Shown: positions 1 through 13,031 of the stretch, piece after piece
Numbering within the stretch: position 1 is the first letter of the stretch
Layout: each line of letters starts with the position of its first letter
Assembly (NCBI RefSeq): GCF_003369915.1
Contig: NC_046676.1
Span: forward strand, 13,932,001 to 13,996,000
DNA from: Drosophila miranda
Taxonomy: Eukaryota; Arthropoda; Insecta; Diptera; Drosophilidae
Length of the DNA stretch: 64,000 nt
Direction of reading: 5' to 3'
Made by a program: the position numbers and the translations under genes
Notes under the pieces: generated by a model
The model's database searches: none
What the model saw: only the letters and a program-made list of their open reading frames with translations
What the model was told of the DNA's origin: nothing

Positions 1-360
1 GGTAGGACGGGACAGAGGCGGAGTGGGAGTGGGAGTGGTGGCTATGGGGTGTAAGAATATTTGTTGATTTATGGGACAAAACATTTTAATTAGTTTAAAT
101 TTCGTTTAGGCCTTGTCCTTCCTGTGTTTCAAAAATATTTGCATAGAAATTTAATTAAAATAACGATATCATATCTATGTAGGATGAGATTTGGATAGGT
201 CCAGCTATATGCACTGTACTATTCTGTAGGATTCTAGCCCATTTCTAATTCAATTTCCAGACCCATGTCTCGTTTTCATTCCTCAGACGGTTTCCCATTC
301 TATTGTGGCATGCCTCATATTTCATACCGTTCCAGAGCGTGCGTGTCTCAATGATAAGCA

Positions 361-392
<32 letters not shown>

Positions 393-467
393 TCTCCCTC
401 TTCCTATCTCTCTCTCTCTCTCTCTCTCTTTCCCTCTCCCTCTTCCTATCTCTCTCTCTCTCTCTCT
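361..467. repeat. TC microsatellite in two higher-order units
   Basis: Two copies of a unit of roughly 47 bp, each made of a TC run followed by a TTTCCCTCTCCCTCTTCC-like spacer, then a third TC run. The open frames across it (Ser-Leu on one strand, Arg-Glu on the other) are artefacts of the repeat. Confidence 0.85.
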
Positions 468-835
468 GGACAATGCCATAAATTAGAGAACCAAATAGCG
501 CTGCATCAACGGTTATTGCAGACATGTTTCGACATGAGTTTTGTGGAATGGGAATATTGATGACTGTGTTTTGGCAGGACTGTGATTAGCCAAAGAGAGC
601 GATAGAGAGAGATGGAAAGAGGCTGAGAGAGACGGAAAGCGATGGTGAGGGATACAGTGGATAGTGGAAAGGAAGTAGTTACACACTCCGAATGGACCCC
701 CGCCAAAGAAACCAAACAATAGGCATCTAGGGGGAGGGTCTTGGAGAGCTAGAAACGAGAAGTGGAAGTAATTTGCAAAAACGGGCAAAGCTCTCTGCTT
801 ATAATAACAGACGCACCGGCGACGGCAGAAAACAA

Positions 836-975
836 CACCAGCAGCAGCAGCAGCGGCAGCGGCAGCGGCGACGACAGCAAAAGCCTGGCGCAAAACAAAG
901 GAAGCGGAAAAAATTACAGCACAAAAAGCAACAACAGAAACCATCATCAACAGCGACAGCAGCGGCAGCAGCGCA
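836..975. repeat. CAG/CAA-rich imperfect trinucleotide tract
   Basis: Imperfect CAG, CGG and CAA triplets with interruptions. All frames are open for a while, giving Gln-, Ser- or Ala-rich peptides, but none has a plausible continuation, so no coding call is made. Such tracts are common in fly 5' UTRs and introns. Confidence 0.6.
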
Positions 976-2086
976 GCCACACCGAGTGCATAAAGGTAGA
1001 CAAATATGCAAAGCAACAAAAAAAGAAAGAGAGAGCGAGCGAATGGTTTCTAGATAGCTGCAAATTGGTACACAGTACCGACTACTGTACTCCCTGTAGC
1101 GTTCGCTCAACATAACAGAACATAGCAAAGCGGCATGGAAAAGGCCTTACCAGATACAGCAGATGGCGTGATGCTACCAGTACACAGCAAACGAATATCT
1201 ATTTTTAGAGTATTAGATAATTTTAAGTTGTTTCGAACTTCTCTATATTCAAGCGGCTACAATCTGTCTGCTAGTCGAGCATACCATCAGAGAAGAGGGC
1301 AAGAACAAGCAAGCTCTACAGCATACAATTACAGCACGGGCGGCTCCCTTCCTCTCTCACCGCATCAATGGGCCACTGCACACATGCAGGGGACAAAGTG
1401 CACTTCAAACAAAATGTCGCCCACATGGAAGCGTGCGATTTGCCGCAATTGCGTATCATTAATTTGCGTTTTGCCTGCCTGAACCGCTCGGCCACCCCCT
1501 CACACCGGACTGCTTACACTGCTGCTGGCTGTCGTCATACGTTTAAATTACTTTGTAAAATGTTTCATGGATGCAATGCTAGGGAGCATAGAGAGTAGAG
1601 AGTGCAGAGATGACGAAATGGTCAACGGTTTATGCGTGGGCAAAGCATTCTGTGAAGCATTGCCAACTTGTTTTACTCCATGAACTGCAGCAATACATAT
1701 GTACATATGTATATAAAGTACGAGAAGAGAACTTTCTAAACAAAAACTCAAAGCGCGCATAAACCAAAGAAAATTGGCAACACAGATCCTAAGCAGGGCA
1801 GAAGGATGGGCTTGGCTTTGCGGTTTCATTGTTACACGACTATAATATTTACAACATACGTTGAGCACTCCCCCAGCCTCTCACAGCTTTCCTCACTTTT
1901 CTCTCAAAGCTTACTAATGCAAAGTCCCGTTTAAATTCCCTCTCAATATTCCAATCTGCTTAGGGCAGGCCAGCCACAACACCAAGCGGCAGCAACACTT
2001 CAACGTCGAGATCTGACCGACCGACCATATACGGGGATTGAACGAGAAAAGTTGTTGCTGTTTCTGTTACTACAGAATTGTATTAT

Positions 2087-2112
2087 TGTGTGTGTGTGTG
2101 TGTGTGTGTGTG
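2087..2112. repeat. GT microsatellite
   Basis: About 13 uninterrupted GT units, then a GA-rich stretch. No gene in or near it. Confidence 0.85.
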
Positions 2113-5037
2113 AGTGAGAGCGAGAGCTTTCAGCATATGCTGAATTGTGGACGTTTGAGGATTTATTGTAGTTTGTTGAAGCTCATTAAAGAGCGGAGGA
2201 TAAAGTTGAAGGAGAGGGAAAACGAATTGAAACTACACTATAATGGAGTGAAACTTTTCTAAATTGAAACAGCCCGAAACTGCATGCAATTTTGGGATTA
2301 TCATTATTATTAAGATAGCAAGTTTGGCTGCTGTTTCTTGCTTCAAAATATACACAATTATTTGTATCTATAATCGCAAACTTTTTTATATGCTTTTATA
2401 AGCCCCGCTGCACAATTCATTTCCATTGAAGGCAAAAATGTTTTGACCTCAACTATGCAAGCCACTTACTCAATCCCCTGCCCCATTCCATCCCACGCTT
2501 AAGTGGGGGGTAAATGGCAATTATAAAATATATTTTCATTACGAGAATGAACCAAATAATTATGCCAAAAGTATGCAACGAGCGGAAAAGTGTTGAAAGA
2601 GGTGGAACGAGGAGAGGGAAAGGGAGAGAGAGAGAGAGTAGAAAGGTCCACTTGAGATGCTCGTTGAGCTTGTAGCTCTCTTGGTACAACTATTCCATGC
2701 TCATTGCTAATTAAAACTAAATTGAGTGGCACACACACGGATACACACACCCACAGTAGTCAACTTATTACTCTACTGAATTTGTATTTATATATGTAAG
2801 TGTGTGTGTATGTGTATGTAAACCGCAGTTTTGTGGGTGGGTTCTCTGGCTGTGGCCTAGTGCTAGTGGATTCGTGTTTGTCATTAATGTAAGCCAAATG
2901 TTTCAAATATACATATTTACATACATATGTATGTAGTATATGTGCATATTTACTGTGTGTGAATGATTTAAATTTATAACAAACAATTTTTCTCTAGCTG
3001 CACAGACAGTGGTAGAGGAAAGAGGAGAGCACGTGCATGCGTAAGCTCATTAAAAGCTAAAACGGAGACGGACAAACACCCACAATACTACACGGGAGAA
3101 AACCGTATAAACAAGTTAACTGTATATAATTAATTTTAATTGAATTGCATCTCTAAATGCCATAGCAATCAAACCATTGTCACAAAGGATCTCGTTGTAG
3201 GATATAGACATTTATCTCAGTACACAGCTTCCGCTCATTCTCCTTCTCTACGATATGGAGACGCACGCTCATAATGCACTTTTAATTGCCATTTAACCAT
3301 TTCCATGCTTTCAATTGAAATGTTTTGCTGAAAGGCAGCAGTGAGCGAAATGAATGATGGAATTATGGGCTGCAATAATGAACCAAATGGATCAGTGTGT
3401 GTGTGAATACAGATACAACATCACATTGTAAACATGAAAGAGTAACAAACGAGCTGAAAGTAATTCTTTAAAAGGAATCTGTAAGGTCCTTTGCTTCCAC
3501 AAAGTATTCTCGAGTCCAACTCTTAATTTCTGGTTACAAAATCAAGGCAGAATTCTGGAATACGCTGCTGGCCGTCCCCCGTCCCCCGCCCATGACCATA
3601 TTGGGCACTTCGTCTAGACTGGGGACTTCTGCTGGAGTCTTTGTTCAGCGAACCGAACCGGTCCTAGGTCCCCGTCTCGGTCGTGCGTCATGCCAAACCA
3701 GACGGACCATAAATGTATCTCGTACTATAACTACTCGTACAATAAAGACAGCAGCACACAGCAGCAGCAGCAGCAGCAGCAGTCGAGCCATGCATTGAGC
3801 AACAACAACAACAATAAATTGTACAATAAATCAATAGCAACAAAAAAGAGACATGCATAAAAGTCCGTCCATAACGGAGGAACAGAACGGAACAGAAGAA
3901 GCGTATTGCTCCCGGGTTCAATGGGCGAAAAGAATTTCCCGTGAGCAGCAGAGTAGGGATAGTATGAAAACTAAAAGATCATTTTTCATATAATACTCAA
4001 TTATTCTTAAATCATAAGAAGAATGATATTTAATCCTATCATTTGGGATCACGGGATACCTTTTCCCACAATTTAAGCATAAATCCTGCAAATCTTGAAG
4101 TGTATTAAAGCCTCGCAGCTTTGCTTCTTCTTTGTACGCCTATCCAGCTGCCCCCCATCTTGCTTGCCTTTTGCCTTTCTACTCCACACACACACACACA
4201 CACACAAAAGCCGACCGGCTTGGGCCTGTGGTGGTTTTACCCTTGCAAAGTGTATTCTGATTTAAGCCAGATGTTTGCATTTCGGACTATATAATATATA
4301 ATTATTTCCCTATTCACGTAGTATACAATGTATATTGGAACCGCTAAGATATTATAAATGTAGCTGCAGTGGGAACCACGGATCCGCAAGTGTACTAAAT
4401 ACTGCGGCTTCCGAAGCTGGCCTTCCTCTCTTGTCCAGTTTGTTTTGGGCTCTGTTCCGTTTGCTTTTGCCTTTGCCTTTGCAATGCTTGTATGTTTGGC
4501 CCTGCCGAAGGCAAATTGTTTCATTTCTCTGCCTCTCCCTCTCCCTCTCCCACTTCTTCCTTTTTTTCCTTTTCTTTTGGCTTCAGTTTATAGTTTGGGT
4601 TTGAGGGCTGGGGCCACAGCCGAAGCCGGGGCCGCTAGGCCTTAAGCAGGTGTGACTTATGTGTTGGTATGGGTATCTGTTTGAGTTAAAGTCTCCCCTC
4701 TCTATGTACTACACAACATTGTATGGTCTTGTGTGTCAGTGCGTGTGTTGTGTGTGTGCTTGTTTGTGTATTTGTGTATTTGTGCAACCCACCTCACAAA
4801 CTTGTTTGTTGTTGTAGTTGTTGTTACTTAATCGTCTGTGGACAGGTTATCGTTTGCTCTTGAACTTGAGGCGAGCGCCATAGCAGAGCAGAGGAGGTGA
4901 GGGCAAACAGAAGTCAAACAAACAAGCAAAACTGAACGGGGACTGGGACGGTACCGGAGATGGACAGCAAAATAAAAAAAAAACAAAAAAGCGAGGGGGA
5001 ACGTTGTGAGTTGCTGCTGCGACCGCAACTCTACATT

Positions 5038-5642
5038 TATACCCGATACATAGTCAGTATGGCTACACTAAACGACAAGTTTTGAAATATACTTGTGCAG
5101 GTTCGATATCATAGGAATGTGGATAACAAATTTGGTTGCTCCGGCTCTTGAAGTCTCTGAGATCTAGGCGCTAATGTTTTGCGCTAATCAAAGCCGGCTA
5201 TGATACGTGTGTGTTAGAGAGAGACAGGGCGAGAAAAAATGTAATGGTTTTCATTATTCTGGCTATAATAATAATACGATCTGGTTCAGATTCTGCAGTC
5301 TAAAAGATATAGACATTCTCTACGATTCTGCGATTTGGCTTTCTCGTATCTTTAAAATTGTGGATGCCACAGATTTTCGTCTTTTGTGGGGGCGGAAGTG
5401 GGCGGAGCGAAGTTTTGAAATATACTTGTAACAGTGACATATCACAGAAGTCTGGATACAAAATATCGTTGCTCTAGCTCTTATAGTCTTTGAGCACTAG
5501 GCGCTGATAGGGACGGCTATTGATGCTGATCAAGAATATATATACTTTATGGGGTCGGAAACGCTTCCTTCTGGACGTTACACACATCCACCTTTACCAC
5601 AAATCTAATATTTCCCTATACTCATATTGAGTATCGGGTATA
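5038..5642 (-). mobile_element. DINE-1/INE-1-like element, minus orientation
   Basis: Bounded by the inverted 12-mers TATACCCGATAC and GTATCGGGTATA. The right part contains, in reverse, the hallmark INE-1 head: the segment with ATATATACTTTATGGGGTCGG followed by a cttccttctggacgttacacacatcc-like stretch. The left part shows the 'gctccggctcttgaagtctctgagatctaggcgc' type of sequence also found in the copies at 20.6 kb and 57.5 kb. The family is recognised from memory of the INE-1 consensus. No coding capacity is visible, as expected for a non-autonomous Helitron-type element. Confidence 0.7.
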
Positions 5643-7858
5643 AAAACAAGGAACTTTTTGCATTAGCGTGATAGTAGATCTATGCCCTCTACTTGCTGCC
5701 CTCATTTTTTTGATTGATTGTAAGAGCCCTGCCCCTGCAATGAATAGTTGCACTGCTTTCCACACAGCATGGACTGCTTACTGCTTACCGTTTCACAATT
5801 AAGGCAACCTTTTCTCACTTCTTTCTCTCCCTTTCTCCCTCTCTCTCTCTTCACAATCGACCTCCCTTTGGCCATTTAACGCGGACAGCAATTATTAAAA
5901 CAGAGCCATTGGCGACATGATAAACGATTTCCGGAATATTTCCGCCTGCACAGGACGGTAGGGCTAAGGGGAGAGTTATGGGGTTGCGTTGGGCCAGCCT
6001 TCTGTTGACATTCCCTCTCCCCCTCTCTGCTGTTCCTGCCTGGCCGCGGGCGTGTAACGTTTACAGCGACACACTTCACTCCAAGGTATATTAATACAAG
6101 GTTGGGCCAGAGAGTCTACTTGCACAAAGATAGCGGTAGACACCTTCCACTTCGCGTCAGTCGACCTCATACATTTTTTGCACAGGCATTGCACAAATTG
6201 CGAAACTGTTAAAAAGAGGCTGCGCAAGCATAACGGTCTTGTTTACACACTCCTTCTGTGGGTGGATGGGTGCCATGGTGTCGGGGAGAAGAGAAAGGCG
6301 AAGGCAGAAAACAGTTGAAGCGAAACGAAACGCAACCAAAGGCAAGGGTAAAGGCCGATCAAAAATGCAAATTCCTGGCGACGAGTGTTGAGGGAAAAAT
6401 GTCTTGGAAAAACGTTTTGAAAGGGAATCAAATAAAGTTATTTCGACTTGATTAACAATATGCAAACTTATTAATTAAACGATGCTTTTTTATAAATCTC
6501 AACAGCTCTAAGAAATATAAAATAATTGAAAAATATGTCATTGTGATTGTGACTTAGACTGGACACCTTAACCCTTAGTCTTGACACCATCCCACATCAT
6601 CTGATTATCTCTGCGTTAGTTGCCGCATCTCGAATCACAACATTTAATTATTATAAATTTAATGACTTTATTTTCATGGCAATCTCCAGAAATTTCTTAC
6701 TAATTATCGCCCAATTAAGATTAGCAATGTTGTGCCGTAAAAACGGGATGAATCTCTCATCCAAAGAAACAAAATTAGCTGATGATAAGAAACCTATATA
6801 TAGAGAAATTTGAAATTAATCTTAATCTTAATCTCAATAATTTCTTTCACTGTATGTTTGTATGTGTGTTTGTGGGCACTGTGTTTGCGGTCACTGTTGT
6901 CAGGCGGACATTTTGTTTGATTGATTTCTGTGTTTTATGGGCACGGATTATCACCGTTTAAATTGCGACAAAGTTGCGCCTCAAATGAGGAAATGCTTAC
7001 TTTAATTTAATTTTTTTTACGATTCTCCCCCTCTCATGGGCTGTCTCAACAAGCGAGGGGGACGGACTCTTGTATGGAGACTTGGTATGGAGACCCCCTC
7101 GGGTCATGGATCATGTGCATGCATAATACGAGGCGGGTGAGTGCCGCGCGCTCCGTCCGCTTCCTTAGAGTCAAGAAGACAGCTTACATTATTTTTTTGA
7201 ATTTATTTGTTGCTGCTGTGCAAATATTCTATGGCATTTTTATGGCCATGAGTGGTTTATGATTTATGCGGATCCTCTTCCAATTAAGAGTTTTGATCTT
7301 TTTATATCCATGGGGAGGGTCTTCTATATGCAAGATTGGAAGATTGAGGTTGAAGGATCATCAGACAACAAACATATCGATTGAAGCGTTGGAAAGTGGC
7401 CATTGGCTGGGATCATTTACCCCTTCATGTGGCAAGGCACATTAGGCACTCCTCAAAGCTTCTTCCACTTTCCGTGCAGCGCAAATATTTGTATCTTATT
7501 TTTTTGTTTTTTATGTGTTTTTGTTGCAAGTAAAGTACCACATTCCACGCAAATCCACAAAAATTGTTTTCCATTTTCTTTGTTTTTCTTGTTTTGTTTA
7601 TTTGCGTGGTGTTTTTGTGGAAACAAGAAAAAACAAAGAATTTGCATAACAAAGTAAACGCTCGAGGGACAAGACGAAGAGAGAGAGAGAGAGAAATTGG
7701 GAGAGACACACAGACAGAGAGACGCTGCTGTTATTTTTGGCATAGCCATGAGAATGTGTGAGTGCGAGAGAGAGGGCCAGGTTAATGCACCGCAGATTAA
7801 AAACAATTAAGATGAGAGCGAAGCGAGTCAGAGAATGAGAGATAAAGCACGTTCTTAC

Positions 7859-7979
7859 CTTTCTCATCCGAGGGTTTCTTCGTGGAAGACTCCTGTTGCT
7901 GCTCCTGCAATTTACTGCTATCCACAACGACGGCGCAGCACAACAACAACAACACCCACACATTCGCTGTCGCCGGCAT
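7859..7979 (-). CDS. First coding exon of an unidentified secreted or membrane protein (signal peptide)
   Basis: ATG at 7979 opens a 40-codon exon starting MPATANVWVLLLLCCAVVVD, a textbook signal peptide with a hydrophobic core of about 14 residues. A hydrophilic Gln/Ser/Lys-rich segment follows (SSKLQEQQQESSTKKPSDEK). The frame runs into a strong donor, AAAG|GTAAGAAC, after 7859, so the exon ends in phase 1. The following exon is not visible in the window, which implies an intron of more than 7.8 kb. A longer minus-strand open frame overlapping this region (7598-8278) is in a different frame and dominated by low-complexity residues. The product is unknown. The exon call rests on the signal peptide plus the donor; a cDNA or homologue would settle it. 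Confidence 0.5.
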
Positions 7980-8690
7980 CTTGCCGCACTGCTCTTCACG
8001 CTTCTCCCCGCTGCTGTTGCTATCGGTGCTGCTGTCTTTCCGCTTCTTTTACTATTTCTTTCTCCTTGTGCACCAAAAAAAAATACAGAAAAAACTAACA
8101 GCTCGTGCAGCCGGGAATAGCACTTTTCGTTAACCTTTAATTCAGATTTTGATATAGCTTTGCATTTTTCTGGCAGTGTCGCACGTTTTTGTTTACTTCT
8201 TTCGCGCGGTGAAACACACACGCACAGGCTCACACACTCACAAACGCGGCAATGAGGGGGGAAAGTACACTTCCTCAATTAACTAGATATGTATTTTTAC
8301 GGCAACAACACCCACATTTATTTACCTATCACACCTCTGCACAGGCTTTTATTAGAATTATGATTATTTCACATAGTTTGGCGTCGAAATCTTTCATTAA
8401 TTTTCACAACAATGCGCGACATCACCGCGCTCGACCAAATTTTTTTTTTACTGCTAGCGATGGGAAAAACTTTTAAACATACAGATGAAAACACGAACTT
8501 AGCCCGCTTAAGCCCCCTTTATTTAAACAGGATAACATCTTGAGTTAAACGCGGATAACTCATAATAATAATAATTACTATTTTAAGGCCATCCTTCATC
8601 TTTGCATAACAATGATCACGATATCTTTCAACTGAACTGCGTTAAAATTTTTCAAGAGTCTTAATGTTCGTGGATTGTATTTTACACACA
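7980..8690 (-). promoter_or_regulatory. Probable 5' UTR and promoter of the signal-peptide gene
   Basis: About 700 bp upstream of the ATG at 7979. It has CA/GT-rich and CACACA tracts typical of fly leaders at 8200-8345 and AT-rich DNA beyond. No clear TATA box, initiator or Motif 1 match could be assigned. The 5' end of the transcript cannot be placed from sequence alone. Confidence 0.3.
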
Positions 8691-8989
8691 CTGGTCGACA
8701 ATGGGTTAATCGTCCATGATGAAATAAGGTTTGACCAAAAAAAGGTCAAAGCATAAAACGTAGTGTGAAATGTAACGTAAGTGAGTATGGAATGTCACGA
8801 CATTTCTTACGTTGGAAGTATTTGAAGACTGTTATGGACATTTGTATACCCTATTTGTCTGGTCGTCCGTCTCGTGTGAGTAGAATGTATTGAACATTTT
8901 GTTGATTTTAAAAAATCTTTAAGATCGTTAAGATATATAGAATGTTGTTGGGGGACCACTTCAAAGAAAGTTGTTAAAAAAATAAATTA

Positions 8990-9560
8990 TGCCAAAAACA
9001 GCATCCCATAATTAATCATCTGATTACACTCTTATCTACTATATTTGCCATTTTGGTCTGCGGGCGTTATTTCAAATCGCGCGCCCCTTAAATTCCTGAG
9101 TAAAAACGGCACAAAAAAATCAACGCATGGAAGGTCAAATCCACCCCTATGCCCAATATACCCTGAAGACACAATCGGCCTTTTTGCTTCAAGGTATTGA
9201 GCGGATTCGATGGCCGAGATGGATAAATCTTGCAATTTTCACTGTGTTTTTTTGCCTGTTGTCCATACCCCTGTCAATAGTCCCTGTCAAACTTACGGTC
9301 GCCCGACTCATTTGTTCGCCGCAAAAGAGGAGCAGGAGAGAGCAGCTGTTGTCAACTGCTATTGAAATTTATCGAACATTTTATTTGAAATTCTAGAGGT
9401 GCTCAAAATGTGGATCTCAAGTTCGGTAATTTATTCTAAATTTACGTCTTAAGCGAGAGCGTAATTTTGAATGGGCTGTAGAAAGGGTATGAACAATAGG
9501 CAAAAACAGCCAAAGCATATTGCAAGGTTCGTACGAACCTCACCTCGCGTGTGAGGACAA
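8990..9560. repeat. MITE-like repeat with inverted ends and a TTCGTACGAA palindrome
   Basis: Two arms match each other in inverse orientation: TTTGCCTGTTGTCCATACCC near 9250-9270 and GGGTATGAACAATAGGCAAA near 9485-9504. Next to the second arm is the perfect palindrome AGGTTCGTACGAACCT at 9525-9540. The same arm and palindrome recur near 35.4-35.8 kb and 39.2-39.6 kb. The small open frame at 9127-9396 lies inside this repeat and is not supported as a gene. The family name is unknown. Confidence 0.5.
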
Positions 9561-10120
9561 CCTTGCAAGCCAAGGTATGTTAGGAAATAGGGGTATGATT
9601 TTGCCGTTTCGAAAATTTCAGTTATTCCACCATTCATCTGGGATGTGATGTTCCTAAACCGCACGTTTCTATGCGATATTTAGCCGATGGTTTTTAAGGG
9701 CAATGAGTGGCAATAAAAAGTAGTTCGCGCCTAGGTTCATTTCAAATCGTTTAAGACCATAAAATTACACCAGAAACATGTAATATACATCTGTGTGTTT
9801 GTGGTAATTGATGATTTTGTCACAGAAATCGAGCTCCACAGCGTCCCAAAGCTGATTGTTTTATTTATGAGTTTAATTTTTTCATAGGTCTGTCCTTCTT
9901 GTCTGCATTAGTTCTCCCACTTTTCCACCCCATTTTTCGTATTCCCAAATCTGCTCAGTTGGGCTGGCGACATTTGTCAAGTTGTTTTGATTATTCAAAA
10001 TTACAAAAAAACAAATTTGGCAAGTTAGTACGCTCCGTTAAGAAAAACATAATAACAAAATACTCGTAAAGCTAAAATATACGTTAATATACAGCTCACA
10101 ACGTTTTTTTTTTTTGCAAG

Positions 10121-10744
10121 ATGTTGCGTCAATTAAAGGTAAGGCGGAAGAAGTGCATCGCCGATTGCATAAGATTTTCCCCATTTTCTATTTTCGGTTG
10201 CAGCTGACGTTGAATATTTCCCGATGGATTTTTATGCCCTGGCAGCGCCAAGCCTCAGCCTCCAGCAGCCAGATGCCGCCCTTCCTGGCCCCCATTAGCG
10301 ACGACGTGATTGTGGACTACGAGGATCCGGATTACTTGCCGCTGCCGGAGTACCCGGTGCGTCCCAACGAGCCCCTGGAGACACGCAAACAGCGGTGAGT
10401 GGGGGAGAACACTTCATACGATGAATGGAATGATTACCCACCCTTCTAAATTCGACCATCCACTTCATAGTTTGCTCTATCAATCGCGTAAGCGTGGAAT
10501 GCTGGAGAACGATCTACTTCTGAGCACCTTTGCCGCCAAATACTTGAAGGACTTCAGTGCCGAACAGACGGCCATCTATGACCAGTTGATAAATGGGGTC
10601 AGCAACGACTGGGACATATACTACTGGGCCACCGAGGTGAAGCCCACGCCCGAGGAATACAACACGGAGATCATGAAGCTTCTCAAGGAGCACGTGAAGA
10701 ACGCCGAGCGTGTCACTCGTTTTCGTCAGCCGGATCTGACTTAG
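10121..10744 (+). CDS. Sdhaf2: Succinate dehydrogenase assembly factor 2, mitochondrial
   Basis: Three exons: 10121-10138, 10204-10394 and 10471-10744, giving 160 residues. The first exon encodes only MLRQLK and is spliced through GTAAGG and TTGCAG sites. The N terminus is Arg-containing and lacks acidic residues for about 35 positions, as expected for a mitochondrial presequence. The core holds the SdhE/SDHAF2 signature RGMLEND (about residues 78-84) followed by [11 protein letters not shown], then the helical part with YDQLI and DWDIYYW. Known role of the family: it helps attach FAD covalently to the SdhA flavoprotein subunit of complex II in the matrix. The gene is convergent with Mlh1; 203 bp separate the stop codons. 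Length matches the fly orthologue (CG14757, from memory). Confidence 0.93.
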
Positions 10745-10947
10745 TGAGGGGCATGTAATGGTCCTGCTCCTACACAGAACAGGGGAAAACATGGTCTTGG
10801 CAAGCTGACACGCGACTTGCCTTGTCAATGGTTTCCCCCCACCAGACCCCTCCAAACGAATCCAATCCTTTTAGCTGTAAGGACTATAAATTATTTATGC
10901 AGTCGATTAAAAAAACAATACTTTGAAGCTTAAGCAATAATCTCATG

Positions 10948-13031
10948 CTAGCACCTCTCGAAGACCTTGTAGAGCGTGGGCAGATTGGTGAGCTCATAGA
11001 TCTGTTGCCGGAGACGAGCCGGCGGCAGTAGGTACTTTTTCAGAGCTGGAAAGAGCACATGCTCCGTTTGCCAGGGCTGGTGACACGACGATTCATCCTC
11101 GTGCCAGTCCTGTTGAGCATAGAAACGGGCTGTCTCGCGGCAAAAGGACTCGAAGCACTTGGCCTCCTGCTCCCAGTCAACCTCGGTGGCCAGGCGCAAC
11201 AAGTAGACGGGCAGATGTGTGGCACTTGGCTTGTGCCGGCCCACCAGGCTGGGCAGCGACTCGACCAATCCCTCCTCCGATATGCGAAGACCGAAATACT
11301 CCTTCATTATGGGGGCCTTTTGCTGGAGGATCTGGACGGCGCTGGCGGCCAGTTCGGTCTTGTCGCCATCCTCGGGCGTCCAGCCAGCCGCTTCGCTGTC
11401 CAGGGCAATCATTAACAGCTCGTGCAACGATAGCGGCGGCATCACACTGATCTCGGAGCAGTTCTGAAACTCGTACACCAATCTTTGGTAGAACAGCTCC
11501 TCGCTGAAGGCTCGGGTGTTGCACAGATAGAGGCGCGTCTCGTGCTGGAACAGGGCCCGACGCTCGTCCACACAGCCCACATACACCAGGTTTTTGAGGA
11601 TGCTCCTCAGTTGAACGTTGCACTGTCGCTCCACGCTCTGTCGCATATCCAAGACGCTGCTCAGGCGCACCTCCCGCGCCTTGCGTGCTGCTATAAGGCG
11701 GAAGCTCTCCTCCTGTGAGCAACTCGCTTCGCTGGACTTCTCCTGGAAGGCGGCTGTATCGTTGCCGGAGGAGGTGGAGGACAGACCAGAGTCACTCTTT
11801 TTGATCGGGGCCAGGAACTTGTCCAGCTTTTGTTCACTGGAATCGGTGCGAATGAGTTCCTTGGGATAGATGCGCTGGCTCTTGTCCACCGGCTGCGTTT
11901 CGTCCAGCTCTGAGGCTCCGGGCAACTTGAGCTGCTTGTAGAAGGTTCTGGTGGCATTGCTGCCCAAAAGTTGGATCTCCACCTGCTCCTTCAGGCGCTC
12001 GACGATCTCGTCCTGGTAGAGGAAATGCACCTCATGCTTGGTGGGATGAACATTCACGTCTAGATTCTGGGGCGGCAGCTTCAGGCTCATGTACACAAAG
12101 GGATGATGGCCACGCGGCAAATAAGTGGCGTACACTGCATCCACGGCGCACTTGAGGGCTGGAAGGGAGGGAATCAGCTTTGAATATCCAGGAAATGGGA
12201 AAGATGCTACCCACCCGGCGACTCTACGAGCCGCTGATTGATGAATAGCAGCATCTGGCTCCGCTTGGCCGAGTAGTTGACTTGAGTGAGCAGACACTCA
12301 ACCTCGAACTTGAACACCTCATCCTTGTGACTGAACTGCAGTAACTCCTTGGAGATGCCGGCGCCATAGATGATTCTGATGTTCTCCGACCGCGAACTGG
12401 CGACAGGAGTCTTCAGCGAAGGCTGCGGCTCGCCCTGTTTGCGCAGGGTGAAGCCCACCTGAGGATTGTGTACTGCGTACTTGGCCAGAACATCGGAAAG
12501 CTTCTGGAACTCGTCACCCGGTGACTTGAGTGCCTGCCGTCGCTGCGACATGTTGTAGAACAAATCCTCGATGGTGATGATGGTGCCCTGGTTACCGGCA
12601 CAGGGCTTCGGCTGACCCTGAAGCCGGCCATCGGCGTAGATGGCCTTGTAGCCGCACCGCTCCTGGGCCGTCTTGGTTTGGATCGTCAGGTGGGCCACAT
12701 GACTGATGCTCGCCAGTGCCTCGCCGCGGAAGCCGAAAGTAGCTATTTGGGAGAGATCCTCGAATTTGGCCAGCTTGGATGTGGTGAAGCGTTCGCAGAC
12801 TATTTCCAAGTCCTCTCTGCGTATCCCGGTGCCGTTGTCCTGGATCTGCAGCAGCTTCAGGCCGCCAGACTTCACGTGCACCTGGATGTGGCTCGATTTG
12901 GCGTCCAAACTATTCTCCAGCAGCTCCTTCAATGCGTTGGCCGGTCGCTGGATTATTTCGCCAGCGGCAATGCGATTCACCACCACCTCGTCAAGCTTCC
13001 GGATGACACCCGGCTCCAGATCCACTTGCAT
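10948..13031 (-). CDS. Mlh1: DNA mismatch repair protein Mlh1
   Basis: Two exons on the minus strand: 13031-12215 and 12158-10948, joined across a 56-bp intron (GTGGGT to TTCCAG), giving 675 residues. The GHKL ATPase motifs of MutL proteins are present in order: ELLENSLDA (36-44), DNGTGI (65-70) and TFGFRGEAL (98-106). The transducer domain contains [11 protein letters not shown] and the conserved [14 protein letters not shown]. The C terminus ends FERC, the invariant MLH1 tail. Known role: as a heterodimer with Pms2 (MutL-alpha) it acts in nuclear mismatch repair after MutS recognition, Mlh1 supplying ATPase and dimerisation functions. The middle linker (about residues 370-430) is Ser-rich. 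Length agrees with the fly family (about 664 in D. melanogaster, from memory). The frame is intact. Confidence 0.96.

Larger units (their letters stand above)
1..7858 (-). other. Long non-coding stretch, probably first intron of a minus-strand secreted-protein gene
   Basis: No reading frame here looks like a conserved protein. The longer open frames translate into runs of Ser-Leu, Arg-Glu or Gln and arise from microsatellites. The minus-strand exon at 7859-7979 ends in a good splice donor, so this DNA is inferred to be its first intron, with the next exon before position 1. It holds TC, GT, CA and CAG-type simple repeats, a DINE-1 fragment at 5038-5642 and AT-rich DNA. The D. melanogaster counterpart was not identified. 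Confidence 0.45.

Noticed and set aside
303-1128. Several overlapping open frames of 67-168 codons on both strands
   Set aside because: They are translations of TC/GA and CAG-rich simple sequence (Ser-Leu, Arg-Glu, Gln or Ala runs) with no motif or splice structure.
7598-8278. 226-codon minus-strand open frame
   Set aside because: Dominated by Ser/Leu/Cys low complexity; the signal-peptide exon at 7859-7979 uses another frame and has a good donor.
9127-9396. 89-codon frame with a hydrophobic stretch
   Set aside because: Lies within a MITE-like repeat and spans its inverted arm.
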